Position numbers and translations under genes: made by a program. Below, in pieces: positions 27,514-36,664 of a stretch of 64,000 nt of DNA. The DNA comes from Maridesulfovibrio hydrothermalis AM13 = DSM 14728 (GTDB lineage: Bacteria > Desulfobacterota > Desulfovibrionia > Desulfovibrionales > Desulfovibrionaceae), in assembly GCF_000331025.1 (NCBI RefSeq), contig NC_020055.1:2016370-2080369 (forward strand). The letters run 5' to 3'. The notes under the pieces are model-generated. The model was not told the DNA's origin. It saw nothing but the letters and a program-made list of their open reading frames with translations, and did not search any database. Numbering within the stretch: the first letter of the stretch is position 1; each line of letters begins with the position of its first letter.

Positions 27514-28629
27514 GTGACCAGATTATTTTTTCTTATTTTATTTTTCAGCATAATGATAAGCGGTTGTGCATTGCATAAAACCGGTTCAGAGCCAAGTGAA
27601 CTTGATATAATGATAGGGCAGATGGTCATGGTCGGGTTCAGAGGGATGGAAGCCGGTGCAGAGTCCTTTGTGGCAAAAGATATCCGGGATGCAGGAGTGG
27701 GCGGAGTTATTTTATTCAGCAAAGATTGCGCGTTAAACAGTACCGTGCGAAATATTTCAGATTCGACGCAACTTAAAAAGCTGACAACATCCCTGCAGGC
27801 TTATTCTCAAATCCCGCTTTTCATTGCGGTGGATCAGGAGGGGGGGATTATCAGCAGACTTACCGGAGAAATGGGTTTTCCATCCACCCCCTCGGCTGCA
27901 GAGCTGGGAAACAGCGGGGATATACAAGCCGCATTCAGAGCCGGACGGTTGACCGGACAGACTTTGAGATCTGTAGGTATCAATATGGATTTTGCCCCGG
28001 TGGTGGACGTGAATCGTAATGCCGCAAATCCGGTCATTGCAGCTTTGCAGCGCAGCTTTTCTGATGATCCGGCAATTGTTGCCCGCTTTGCAGAGGCGTT
28101 TATAGACGGCCTGCATTCAGAGAAAATTATATCCAGCATCAAGCATTTTCCGGGGCACGGCAGTTCGGTCGGGGATAGTCATCATGGATTTACCGATGTG
28201 ACTGAAACATGGTCAGAGCTGGAATTCTATCCTTTTGCCAAGATCATCAGTGACGGCAAAGCTGATATGGTAATGACTGCGCATATTTATAATAAAAAAC
28301 TTGACCGCCGGTATCCTGCAACCCTCTCCCGTAAGGTAATTACCGGAATATTACGCCGGAAGCTCGGATTTAAAGGTATAATTGTCACTGACGATATGCA
28401 GATGGGCGCGATAAGCAGCCGGTATGGGTTTAAAGAAGCCATCCATAAAGCCGTTTACGCCGGGGCGGATATACTGCTTTTCGGTAACAATCTTACGTAT
28501 GAACCCGGTCTTGGAACAAAAGCAGTCAACGCACTTAAAGAGCTTGTGCACGAAGGGAAAATTACCGAACGCCGCATAAAACAGTCCTATCATCGGATAA
28601 TGCTGGGCAAAAAAAAGCAGTTCAATTAA
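27514..28629 (+). CDS. Glycoside hydrolase family 3 lipoprotein (NagZ-like)
   Basis: A 371-residue protein with a lipoprotein signal (hydrophobic residues ~4-16, lipobox MISGC). The GH3 N-terminal barrel is seen in MVGFRG, PLFIAVDQEGG, MDFAPVVDVNRNA, IKHFPGHGSSVGDSHHG (NagZ-type His loop) and ILVTDDMQM-like GIIVTDDMQMGA. It probably removes beta-N-acetylglucosamine from peptidoglycan or other glycans in the periplasm. GTG start, with GGAG 10 bases upstream. The stop overlaps the stop of the convergent kinase gene. Confidence 0.9.
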   Translation: MTRLFFLILFFSIMISGCALHKTGSEPSELDIMIGQMVMVGFRGMEAGAESFVAKDIRDAGVGGVILFSKDCALNSTVRNISDSTQLKKLTTSLQAYSQIPLFIAVDQEGGIISRLTGEMGFPSTPSAAELGNSGDIQAAFRAGRLTGQTLRSVGINMDFAPVVDVNRNAANPVIAALQRSFSDDPAIVARFAEAFIDGLHSEKIISSIKHFPGHGSSVGDSHHGFTDVTETWSELEFYPFAKIISDGKADMVMTAHIYNKKLDRRYPATLSRKVITGILRRKLGFKGIIVTDDMQMGAISSRYGFKEAIHKAVYAGADILLFGNNLTYEPGLGTKAVNALKELVHEGKITERRIKQSYHRIMLGKKKQFN

Positions 28630-31175
28630 GTCTTGCTGCTTTTAAAGGCTGGCATCAGGATAGTGAAAGTAGTGCCTATGCCCGGCTTGGACTGCACATC
28701 AAATTTCCCCATATGGTTCTGGGTGATAATGAAGTATGATACTGAAAGTCCCAGTCCGGTTCCAGAGCCAGGGGATTTTGTTGTATAGAATGGTTCAAAG
28801 ACTCTTTTTCGGATCTGCTCGTTCATGCCCGGTCCATTGTCAGAAATGGAGCAGCGGACCATGTCACCAAGGTTGTAGATCTTGATGGATATTTCCGGTT
28901 TTTCCTTCATCTCTTTCCATTCTGCCATAGCCTGAGCTGAGTTTCGCAGGATATTTAGAAATACCTGTTCAATTTCGGTTGCAGTGCATTTAACTAAATT
29001 GAGATTTTCATCATACTCTTTAATGATATTGATCTTTTTGAAATCATATTTTTTGTTTGGATTGTAATCCTGTGTGGCCAGTGTGGTGGCCTTATTCATA
29101 ATTAGCCGCATGTCACCGGGAGCCTTGCGGGAATCACTTTTGCGGCTGAATTCAAGCATGCCGGAAACAATGTCGGCGGCTCTTATTCCGGATTCTGTGA
29201 TTCCGTTTAAGGTTTTGATTATTTTACGGTCTTCCATATAATTGAGCAAAGATTCCAAAGTGCAGCCTGCTTTTTCTGCGGCCTTGCGGTTTGCGGGAAG
29301 GCCCGGTGAAATCCGGCGTACAATATTCTGGATTCCCTGCAATATGCCGCCAAGCGGATTGTTGATTTCATGGGCCATTCCTGCAGCAAGTCCGCCTATG
29401 GACATCATTTTTTCACTCTGGATCATCATTTCTTCAATGTGAACACGTTCGGTTGCATCATCGATTCGTATGACAGCACTTTTTGTACCGTCGTTTAACG
29501 GATAAATAATAATATCCTGATGAGTGCCCGGCTTGAGAATATCCTGAGTGCGGATTCCTGTTTCCGGGACACCTGTCTCAGTCGCCTTGCATATGCGTGG
29601 CGTGTATTGAGATATAGATGGAAAGGCGTCACTGACAGCTGCGCCGGTGATATCCTGAACAGGAATTGCTGCCATCTTTTCAGCAGCCGAGTTGAAATGG
29701 GTGACTTTGCCTTCACTGTTAAGCCCTATAATAATAGAAGGCATGGAATCTATTATGTTTTTGATATAATTTTTAGTGCGCTCAAGCTCGGCTTCAGCCA
29801 TTTTCTGTTTGGTTACGTCAGTTCCCACAGCAAGAACTTCAATCACTTCTCCTTCAATATTGTACACAGGTGTATTAGACCAGAAAACCCAGACCTTGCT
29901 GCCGTTTTTACGCACATTCTGATTGGTATGTACCGGGAACTGTTCAGGGATGCTTACAAGGTCTTTCATCAGACATTCCAGTTCGGACTGTCCGTCAGCT
30001 GTTTTGGGAATGATAGTGCCGACAATGTTTTTTCCGACTATTTCTTCTTTTGAAAACCCGAAAAATGTCTGGGCATATTCATTGAAAAAAGTACATTTCC
30101 CCTCAAGGTCAATCCTTAAAATAATGCTTCGCGCAACTTGAACAAGGTCCATGTATTCTTTTTGTGAGCGTTTCAGTTCTTTGGAATGGGCTGAAATTTC
30201 GTCAAGCAGTTCAAGTATATTCTTGGCAAAAAAAGCAGTGGCTTTGACGTAGCCGATGTTCTCGGTAAAAGACATGTTCGCTGCCTCTTCCTCCCAGTTC
30301 ACTTCGCGTATTCTTTCTGCTGTATATTCTATTGCAGGCAGGTGTGTCAGTTTTTTGTCAGGCATTGATGAAACCCTGCCCATCAGTTTCCCAATGCGCG
30401 CAAAGTCCTCTTCATTTTTGGCAAGATCCCAGGTGAGGAATGAAGATCGTTTCAGCAGGATTGCCAGACAGGTGGCGGAAATTATAACCAGCAATATCCC
30501 GGCATAAAATTCAGCTGAGATGTCCTTAGCCAAAACAATGGTAAAGCCTCCGAATTCCGGGGTGAAAATTTTCGCGGATGCAAATACGTGCATCGCCGAA
30601 AAATGCATTCCGCTGATGCTGTCGTCCCTGAAGTTATATTCATCTCTAGTGTGAAAAACGCAGTTGTTGTTTTTATCAATGATGAAAAGTTCAGTGTTTC
30701 TCGGATAAACAGGCAGAAGACTTTGGGATGGAACTTCTGCAACAGCAAAGCTGTGGTCCAGCCTCATGGTCAGGTATATATTTTTATGCTCGGATGTGTC
30801 CGGCGCTACAATATTTATCAGTCTGACTTCGCCGGGAAGCAGGTCTTTTATTTCAGCGAAGAGCTTAGATTCTGCAATGGATTTCAGCGTTGTAGGGTAG
30901 GGTCTGCTGTTAAGAACTTCCCCTTTTGGTGTGACCTTTAATATGGACGTGAGGCCGTGATCAAAGGTTGCACGTGATGTGATAACCGTTTCGAGAAAGG
31001 ATATTCTTTCCTGAAAGTAACTGGCCCATGTTTCGGCCTTATCATCAACTTCATTTAAGACTGACCAGAAAAAAAGGACGAAGGAAAGCAGTGAACTTGC
31101 GATGAAAATGGTCAGGAAAAAGTACAGATAATTTCTTATGCGATTGTTGAGCTTATGGATGCTTCTGAATTTCAT
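28626..31175 (-). CDS. Membrane sensor histidine kinase with PAS domains
   Basis: An 849-residue protein. Transmembrane segment at ~15-37; a periplasmic sensor region to ~220; a second segment at ~222-243; two PAS domains (~345-460 and ~470-580, with GKCTFFNEYAQTFFG and GKVTHFNSAAEKMAA); an atypical H-box GMAHEINNPLGGILQG; and ATPase motifs NILRNSAQAM, ISDNGPGM and GSGTGLGLS. It autophosphorylates and passes phosphate to a response regulator. No regulator gene is directly adjacent; the stimulus is unknown. Confidence 0.92.
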   Translation of the reverse strand: MKFRSIHKLNNRIRNYLYFFLTIFIASSLLSFVLFFWSVLNEVDDKAETWASYFQERISFLETVITSRATFDHGLTSILKVTPKGEVLNSRPYPTTLKSIAESKLFAEIKDLLPGEVRLINIVAPDTSEHKNIYLTMRLDHSFAVAEVPSQSLLPVYPRNTELFIIDKNNNCVFHTRDEYNFRDDSISGMHFSAMHVFASAKIFTPEFGGFTIVLAKDISAEFYAGILLVIISATCLAILLKRSSFLTWDLAKNEEDFARIGKLMGRVSSMPDKKLTHLPAIEYTAERIREVNWEEEAANMSFTENIGYVKATAFFAKNILELLDEISAHSKELKRSQKEYMDLVQVARSIILRIDLEGKCTFFNEYAQTFFGFSKEEIVGKNIVGTIIPKTADGQSELECLMKDLVSIPEQFPVHTNQNVRKNGSKVWVFWSNTPVYNIEGEVIEVLAVGTDVTKQKMAEAELERTKNYIKNIIDSMPSIIIGLNSEGKVTHFNSAAEKMAAIPVQDITGAAVSDAFPSISQYTPRICKATETGVPETGIRTQDILKPGTHQDIIIYPLNDGTKSAVIRIDDATERVHIEEMMIQSEKMMSIGGLAAGMAHEINNPLGGILQGIQNIVRRISPGLPANRKAAEKAGCTLESLLNYMEDRKIIKTLNGITESGIRAADIVSGMLEFSRKSDSRKAPGDMRLIMNKATTLATQDYNPNKKYDFKKINIIKEYDENLNLVKCTATEIEQVFLNILRNSAQAMAEWKEMKEKPEISIKIYNLGDMVRCSISDNGPGMNEQIRKRVFEPFYTTKSPGSGTGLGLSVSYFIITQNHMGKFDVQSKPGIGTTFTILMPAFKSSKT

Positions 31176-31558
31176 ATATTAAAAGTAATTAAAACTAGTG
31201 TTTACATATTGCGGTGGGAATAAATGATTTTTGTTGAGAAGAGTGCTCCTCGTTTTTCCGGTGATATAATTGTTATGTCTTTATGTAAACCATTGTTTGC
31301 CTTGCTGCATTTTGCTGTAATCTACTGATTTAAAACGTTTATGTATATTAAAATTTTCTATCTTCCTTAATAACGACTGCATTTTCAACCTATTATCTAT
31401 GCGGAATCTTTTTCCTGCCACGGGAGGAATAAGTTTCCTCACGCGTCTTCCTTCATCCGGTATTTAGGATCTGTTAAGTGATATTTAGATTTAAAAAGAC
31501 CGTCTGAACAGTGTGTTACCCCTTTTTACTCCAGATTAAAAAACATTTTGTTAAAAAT
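31176..31558. other. Intergenic region between kinase and flagellin promoter
   Basis: About 380 AT-rich bases between divergent genes. No gene is seen. It should hold the kinase promoter and any enhancer sites for the flagellin sigma-54 promoter; none is clear enough to name. Confidence 0.4.
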
Positions 31559-31574
31559 AGGCATGCCCGTTGCA
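31559..31574 (+). promoter_or_regulatory. Sigma-54 promoter candidate of flagellin
   Basis: AGGCATGcccgTTGCA matches TGGCACG-N4-TTGCW except at two positions, with the invariant GG (31560-31561) and GC (31572-31573) at exact spacing. The predicted start is near 31585, giving a leader of about 470 bases. No better promoter is visible nearer the gene. Confidence 0.65.
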
Positions 31575-31584
31575 AGGCCTCAGT

Positions 31585-32056
31585 CAGAGATTTTTAGAAC
31601 AAACAACAGGGGGACGGGTTCGGACAGAATTATCTGATGTTTAAATGAGCTTAAAGAAGGCAGTCAGCCGGGTATTGATTCTTGGAGGTTGGTAATGTGC
31701 AGACTCCCTATGTCTGTATAGAGAATATTTCCCTGAATGGGACATGTGAGAATCACTGCCGCAAACGGCATGCCTGTAACAGAGTCGCGGACTCATAAAG
31801 GAGTCCTGCGCATCAGCAAGATTATGCGGACACCTGCGTGAGTCCAAAAGCAGGTAATGCCGGAATGATGCTCAGATAAAACGTTGGAGATTCTCCGGAC
31901 TCACTGGCCGCCGGCCACTGGTCTAACTGTTCCGGAGGGTATTTTATGCAGTAAGGCAGGAAGTGAAATTTTAAGTCTAAAAAAAACAGTAAAAAAGGTC
32001 GGAGTGGAAGGAACCACTCAGGCGAATTTTTGTAAATAATTCAAGGAGGAATTATT
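31585..32056 (+). other. Long structured 5' leader of flagellin mRNA
   Basis: No open frame of note. Small hairpins follow one another: GAGTC/GACTC (31782-31794) competes with GGACTC/GAGTCC (31789-31806), then CGCAT/ATGCG (31809-31828), ACCTGC/GCAGGT (31832-31855), TGGCC/GGCCA (31905-31917) and GAGTGG/CCACTC (32002-32019). GGA trinucleotides are frequent throughout. The shared GACTC arm makes two stems mutually exclusive, which is compatible with a regulatory switch. Confidence 0.5.
32002..32050 (+). promoter_or_regulatory. Probable CsrA-binding sites in the flagellin leader
   Basis: Hairpin GAGTGG-AAGGAA-CCACTC presents GGA in a six-base loop, the preferred CsrA/RsmA target. A second GGA-rich site is the Shine-Dalgarno AAGGAGGA (32043-32050). 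The pairing of one upstream hairpin site with one site over the ribosome-binding site matches the CsrA-FliW control of flagellin known in Bacillus. csrA and fliW are not in the window. Confidence 0.55.
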
Positions 32057-32941
32057 ATGTCGCTCGTAATTAATCACAACATGATGGCAATGAATGCTTC
32101 CCGTAACTTGGCACAATCCTACAATGAGCTTGGTGTTTCTACTCGTCGCCTGTCCTCAGGTCTTCGTGTTGGAACAGCAGCAGATGATGCCGCCGGTCTA
32201 GCAATTCGAGAGCTTATGCGTGCTGACGTTAAGTCCCTTAATCAGGGTATCCGTAACGCAAATGATGCCATCTCCATGATCCAGACTGCTGATGGAGCAC
32301 TCGGGGTTATTGATGAAAAGCTGATTCGTATGAAGGAACTTGCAACTCAGGCAGCAACCGGTACTTACAACTCTGACCAGCGAATGATTATTGACTCTGA
32401 ATATCAGGCCATGGCTTCAGAAATTACCCGTATCGCCAATGCAACAGACTTCAACGGAATTCACCTGCTTAATGGTAATATGTCCGGAGAAAATAGTGCT
32501 CACAGCGGTTCCGGAGTTACTTCCACCGGTCCGGTTAAGGTTCACTTCGGAACCGGTAACGATAGTGCGGAAGATTACTATTACATCTCAATTAACACCT
32601 CTACTGCTTCTGCGCTCGGTGTAGGACTTGCTGCAGGTAACTCCATTTCCACGCAGACTCTTGCGCAGCAGTCTCTGGATAAGCTGCAGAATGCGATTGT
32701 CTCTAAGGATAAGATTCGCGCAAACCTCGGTGGGCTTCAGAACAGACTGGAAAACACCATTACCAACCTCTCAATACAGGCTGAAAACGTTCAGGCATCG
32801 GAATCACGTATTTCCGATGTAGACGTTGCGACTGAAATGACTGAGTTCACACGGAACCAGATTCTGACTCAGGCCGCAGTAGCCATGCTTTCCCAGGCCA
32901 ACGGAATGCCCAGGATGGCAATGCAGCTCATCGGTGGCTAA
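32057..32941 (+). CDS. fliC: Flagellin
   Basis: A 294-residue filament protein. It has conserved D0/D1 ends: SLVINHNMMAMNASRNL at the N-terminus and ILTQAAVAMLSQANGMP..MQLIGG at the C-terminus. The middle (about residues 145-185) is short, so D2/D3 domains are essentially absent. Exported through the flagellar type III apparatus with no cleaved signal. Strong ribosome-binding site, sigma-54 promoter, CsrA-like leader and its own terminator indicate high and tightly controlled expression. Confidence 0.97.
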   Translation: MSLVINHNMMAMNASRNLAQSYNELGVSTRRLSSGLRVGTAADDAAGLAIRELMRADVKSLNQGIRNANDAISMIQTADGALGVIDEKLIRMKELATQAATGTYNSDQRMIIDSEYQAMASEITRIANATDFNGIHLLNGNMSGENSAHSGSGVTSTGPVKVHFGTGNDSAEDYYYISINTSTASALGVGLAAGNSISTQTLAQQSLDKLQNAIVSKDKIRANLGGLQNRLENTITNLSIQAENVQASESRISDVDVATEMTEFTRNQILTQAAVAMLSQANGMPRMAMQLIGG

Positions 32942-32968
32942 TACTGATGAGTTCAAGACAACTCAGAA

Positions 32969-32999
32969 AGGGAGGTCCAAATATATGGGCCTCCCTTTT
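32969..32999 (+). terminator. Intrinsic terminator after flagellin
   Basis: Stem GGGAGG..CC/GG..CCTCCC followed by four T, about 30 bases after the stop codon. Confidence 0.85.
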
Positions 33000-33000
33000 C

Positions 33001-33600
33001 ATTTGCCGTTACCGTTGAAACCTGTGAAACCGAACTCTATGCGTTTTAAGTAAGTGTATTTCGAGTAAGATTTGCATTTATTTCTATTTATGCGAAAAAT
33101 ATACATTTATTTGTTACGCGTTTCTCAAAACTTTACTTTTTTGCAAGTTTCCCCTATATATACCGCCTGAATCCGGTTAACCGGGTACATAATTACCGTT
33201 CTGTCATCTTTATATTCAAATGCTGATGTACACTCTACTGACCAAATGAACGGCAGCTCTGCACTCCCGGTGTAGGGCTTTGCAACTTTCTTGAAACTGC
33301 CTTGATTTTCTTGCCGGGTATTCCCGATAAATATTGTTTTTCAAGCGGACTTTCATTGTGTTGCTTCCATGTTTCGGTGTGGTCCTTCAGATGACTCGCA
33401 CCTAATCAGGTCTGGCATGGTCACGGCGAAACCTTATTCAGTTAATGAACTGGCAGTCCTTCAGTGCGACAAAGGTCTCTTTTCCGGCTCCATTTACGTT
33501 TTCAAAATAACTTTAAAACGCTGTTGTCCGTGCCGCTACTTATCCACCCCGCACAGAATTTTCAGGACCGGAACTGTGCTCATCAACAAAGGAGATCATT
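33001..33600. other. 600-base region upstream of icd
   Basis: No credible gene: frames open here lack ribosome-binding sites and conserved features. A perfect CCGGTTAACCGG palindrome occurs near 33174-33185. The icd promoter must lie here, but I cannot place it with confidence. The length is unusual for this gene-dense window. Confidence 0.4.
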
Positions 33601-34746
33601 ATGTCTACAAAAACCGTATATTTTATTGAAGGTGATGGAATCGGACCCGAAGTATGGGGCGCAGCCCGCCCTGTTATTGATGCCGCTCTTGAAAAAGCTT
33701 ACGGCGGAGATAAAAAGATTGAATGGATTGAACTGCTTGCCGGTGAAAAGGCTTATAAGGAAACAGGGGAATACCTGCCCAAGGCTACTCTTGATACCCT
33801 TGCAAAAGCTCAGCTCGCCATTAAAGGCCCTTTGCAGACTCCCGTCGGTAAAGGAATCCGTTCGCTCAATGTCACTCTGAGACAGGTTTTTGATCTCTAT
33901 GCCTGCATTCGCCCCATACGCTATTTTGAAGGCATTGAATCTCCTGTGAAAAGACCTGATCTGGTTGATATTGTTGTATTTCGTGAAAACACCGAAGATG
34001 TGTATGCCGGAATCGAGTGGAGTTCTGAATCTCCGGAAGCTAAGAAAGTAATCGATTTTCTGGTAAATGAAATGGGCGCAAAGATCGATCCTGCTGCCGG
34101 TGTCGGCATCAAGCCTATTACACCTGCCGGTTCAAAACGTCTTGTGCGCCGCGCCCTTGACTACGCCCTTGATCAGAAACGCGATCTGGTGACTCTGGTC
34201 CACAAAGGCAACATCATGAAATTTACTGAGGGCGGTTTCCGTCAATGGGGTTACGATCTGGCAGAAGAAGATTATGCCGGTAAAGTTGTAAAAGAAGGTG
34301 AAGATGCTGAGGGTAAGGTGGTTATTAATGACCGCATTGCTGATGCAATGTTTCAGGAACTGCTCATGCGTCCTGAGCAATACAGTGTTGTAGCCACCAC
34401 CAACCTTAATGGTGACTATCTCTCTGACGCACTCGCTGCGCAGGTTGGGGGACTCGGTCTTGCTCCGGGCGTAAACATGGGTGATAAGCTGGCAATTTAC
34501 GAGGCCACTCATGGAACAGCACCGACAATTGCAGGCAAAGATCTTGCCAACCCCGGCAGCATCCTGCTTTCCGGTGCTATGCTGCTGGAGAACAACGGCA
34601 TGGAGGAGGCTTCCGATCTGATTATAAATGCTGTTGAAAAATCTCTTGCCGCCAAGCGTGTAACCGTGGATCTGGCAAGTCAGATAACCGGTGCCGAGCA
34701 GGTCGGCTGTAAAGAATTCGGTGAGATTATTCTCGCTAATCTGTAA
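33601..34746 (+). CDS. icd: Isocitrate dehydrogenase
   Basis: A 381-residue beta-decarboxylating dehydrogenase, shorter than the ~416-residue Escherichia coli enzyme. Signature features are EGDGIGPEVW, the substrate loop RSLNVTLRQVFDLYACIRP with its arginines, FRENTEDVYAGIEW, and the C-terminal NLNGDYLSDALAAQVGGLG and THGTAPTIAGKDLANP. It converts isocitrate to 2-oxoglutarate; the KxxxY cofactor region is not clear enough to state NADP or NAD. AAAGGAG precedes the ATG by 8 bases. Confidence 0.93.
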   Translation: MSTKTVYFIEGDGIGPEVWGAARPVIDAALEKAYGGDKKIEWIELLAGEKAYKETGEYLPKATLDTLAKAQLAIKGPLQTPVGKGIRSLNVTLRQVFDLYACIRPIRYFEGIESPVKRPDLVDIVVFRENTEDVYAGIEWSSESPEAKKVIDFLVNEMGAKIDPAAGVGIKPITPAGSKRLVRRALDYALDQKRDLVTLVHKGNIMKFTEGGFRQWGYDLAEEDYAGKVVKEGEDAEGKVVINDRIADAMFQELLMRPEQYSVVATTNLNGDYLSDALAAQVGGLGLAPGVNMGDKLAIYEATHGTAPTIAGKDLANPGSILLSGAMLLENNGMEEASDLIINAVEKSLAAKRVTVDLASQITGAEQVGCKEFGEIILANL

Positions 34747-34803
34747 TTGATCAGCGTAAAGGATTTTACGCAGAAATTACGAGTTTGACTAAGGCTGAAA
34801 GTA

Positions 34804-34841
34804 AAAAGCCCTCCCGCTGTATTTATAGCGGGAGGGCTTTT
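34804..34841. terminator. Bidirectional terminator after icd
   Basis: Stem AAAAGCCCTCCCGCT/AGCGGGAGGGCTTTT between the convergent icd and periplasmic-protein genes. Confidence 0.9.
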
Positions 34842-34860
34842 CTGTTTTTATAAAAGAAAT

Positions 34861-35193
34861 TTAATCTATTATGATTTTTATACCCTCTGCCGAGGATTCC
34901 AGTTCAATATAACAGGAAGGTGTACTTAAATCTGCCGTGGAAATAGTCACCTTATCAGTATTATAAACATCAGGGATGGCGCGCAGGATGAGTTTCACTT
35001 TCCCAAAATCTTTAAGCAGGTGAATTTTTTCGCCGGGGGCAAGCCTGAATTGGACTATATTAACATTGCTGTCCGCAACAGTAAGTGATCCGGCTACAGG
35101 GTGAGTGCATTTGTTGCGGATAGTTACGGCCTCTGCCGTTATAGGTGCAGTGGCAAAAAATATGAAAACAAGTACTGCTGCTAAGTATTTCAT
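34861..35193 (-). CDS. Small periplasmic hypothetical protein
   Basis: A 110-residue protein with a clear Sec signal peptide (MKYLAAVLVFIFFATAPITAEA) and a mature, beta-rich domain of about 88 residues. Two Cys (NKCTHPV and TPSCYIEL) could form a disulfide. No known motif. It lies alone between icd and the RND operon. Confidence 0.75.
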   Translation of the reverse strand: MKYLAAVLVFIFFATAPITAEAVTIRNKCTHPVAGSLTVADSNVNIVQFRLAPGEKIHLLKDFGKVKLILRAIPDVYNTDKVTISTADLSTPSCYIELESSAEGIKIIID

Positions 35194-35537
35194 TTCCTGA
35201 ATATTTCTGTCGCGTTATATCGTTTATTGTTTCAATCTTGCCGAAAATTACAGACAATGGATTAACCGCAGGGTGTTTACCCTTCTCTCATGCATGATAG
35301 CCTTCTTCCTCTGTTGATTTGAATTATAAATTGTAAGTTGGCAAAAATCTGTAAAGTAGAATGTTATCTGGAATCGTATGTTTTGCTGCTTTATCTTAAA
35401 TAAAAAAGAACCATCTTTTTGTCTGATAAAGTGAGTACTGGCTTCGTGTTAAGGGAGGTGTGAACGGTGTTGACTAATGTCATATCTTACGTAAAGTGGG
35501 TCTCCATCCAGATTATAATCCATATTGGAGTTGATTT
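35194..35537. other. Intergenic region upstream of the RND operon
   Basis: About 340 bases between divergent genes. TTGGAG at 35524-35529 is the ribosome-binding site of the adaptor gene. A TTGACT at about 35470 could be part of its promoter. No gene or clear operator is seen. Confidence 0.4.
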
Positions 35538-36596
35538 ATGCAAAGAATAATATTTTTTTTGGTTTTTTTAATTTCAGCAATGCCTGCATTCGCTGCTGAG
35601 GAAAAGCAAGCCCCGCAGATGCCGCCCGCTCATGTGGTGACTGCAAAATCTTTTGCCGGACAGGTGGCCCCGGAGTCTGCCTATATAGGCTCTGTTTATT
35701 TTTCTGAAGTGTCTGATGTCGCTTCGGAAGTAAGTGGTAAGATTGTGAAAGTAGATGTTGAAGAAGGGGACATTGTTAAGAAAGGTTCCGTTTTGATCCG
35801 TCTAAGTTCCGATTTGCTGGCAACAGAAATACGCGCTGCAAAAGCTGCTTATGCTGAGGTTAAGGCTAATTACGACCTTGCCAGACGGGATAGCGGAAGA
35901 ATTACCAAACTTTTCAAGAGCGGTTCTGTTCACGAAGGGGAATACGACTCAAAACGATACAAAGCTATTGCAATGGAAAGCGAACTTGCTTCTTCCATGG
36001 CAAAACTGCGCCGTTTGCAGATTCAGCTTTCTAAAAAAGTTATCCGTGCCCCTTTTGACGGAGTCGTGATCAAAAGAACCGTTTATTTAGGTGAATGGCT
36101 TGCCAGAGGGGCCGAAGTTGCAAAGCTGGGGATGAATACCAGTTATGATGTTGTTGTAAACGTTCCGCAGGCGGTGGCTCAGGTGGTCAAACCCGGTCTG
36201 AAGGTTGATATCAGTGTCGGCGGGAAAGAGTTCAAAGGTGATGTCTTTGCTGTAATTCCACGTGGGGATATTGCGAGCCGAACTTTTCCTGTCAAGATCA
36301 GGATACATGGCGGCAGCGGCCTTGCTCAGGGTATGGAGGCACGGGTTTCCCTGCCGTCCGGCCTTGCAAGCGATACTGTAGTTGTTCCCCGTGATGCTGT
36401 GATCACTTTGCGCGGTACAACAATGGTTATAGCTGTCGTAGATGGCAAAGCCAGTCCTGTTCCTGTGCAGGTCATCGGGTATAAGGGCATGAATGCCGGA
36501 GTACGCGGCAAGGGACTTGTTGCTGGTATGGACATAGTAGTCAAAGGTAATGAAAGACTCCGGCCCGGTCAGGCTGTCGTTATAGACAACAGTTAG
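35538..36596 (+). CDS. RND efflux periplasmic adaptor (membrane fusion protein)
   Basis: A 352-residue HlyD/AcrA-type adaptor with signal peptide (MQRIIFFLVFLISAMPAFA). The lipoyl-like half motif (SEVSGKIVKVDVEEGDIVKKG) is followed by a coiled-coil hairpin (~95-150), the second lipoyl half (IRAPFDGVVIKRTVYLGEW) and beta-barrel regions. There is no lipobox. It links the inner-membrane pump encoded 68 bases downstream to an outer-membrane channel, not present here. Confidence 0.92.
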   Translation: MQRIIFFLVFLISAMPAFAAEEKQAPQMPPAHVVTAKSFAGQVAPESAYIGSVYFSEVSDVASEVSGKIVKVDVEEGDIVKKGSVLIRLSSDLLATEIRAAKAAYAEVKANYDLARRDSGRITKLFKSGSVHEGEYDSKRYKAIAMESELASSMAKLRRLQIQLSKKVIRAPFDGVVIKRTVYLGEWLARGAEVAKLGMNTSYDVVVNVPQAVAQVVKPGLKVDISVGGKEFKGDVFAVIPRGDIASRTFPVKIRIHGGSGLAQGMEARVSLPSGLASDTVVVPRDAVITLRGTTMVIAVVDGKASPVPVQVIGYKGMNAGVRGKGLVAGMDIVVKGNERLRPGQAVVIDNS

Positions 36597-36664
36597 TTTT
36601 TGTTTACTGGACTTCTTTAAGTAGCTCAGAGTTTTAAAAAGATATCAGTCTGGAGTCATATCTC

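Noticed and set aside
31741-31860. Weak resemblance of the flagellin leader to a cobalamin riboswitch (GTGAGAATC.., CTGTAAC..)
   Set aside because: No proper B12 box, and the context is a flagellin gene with no link to cobalamin.
33369-33629. Open frames upstream of icd
   Set aside because: They lack ribosome-binding sites, run into icd in a different frame and have no protein-like features.
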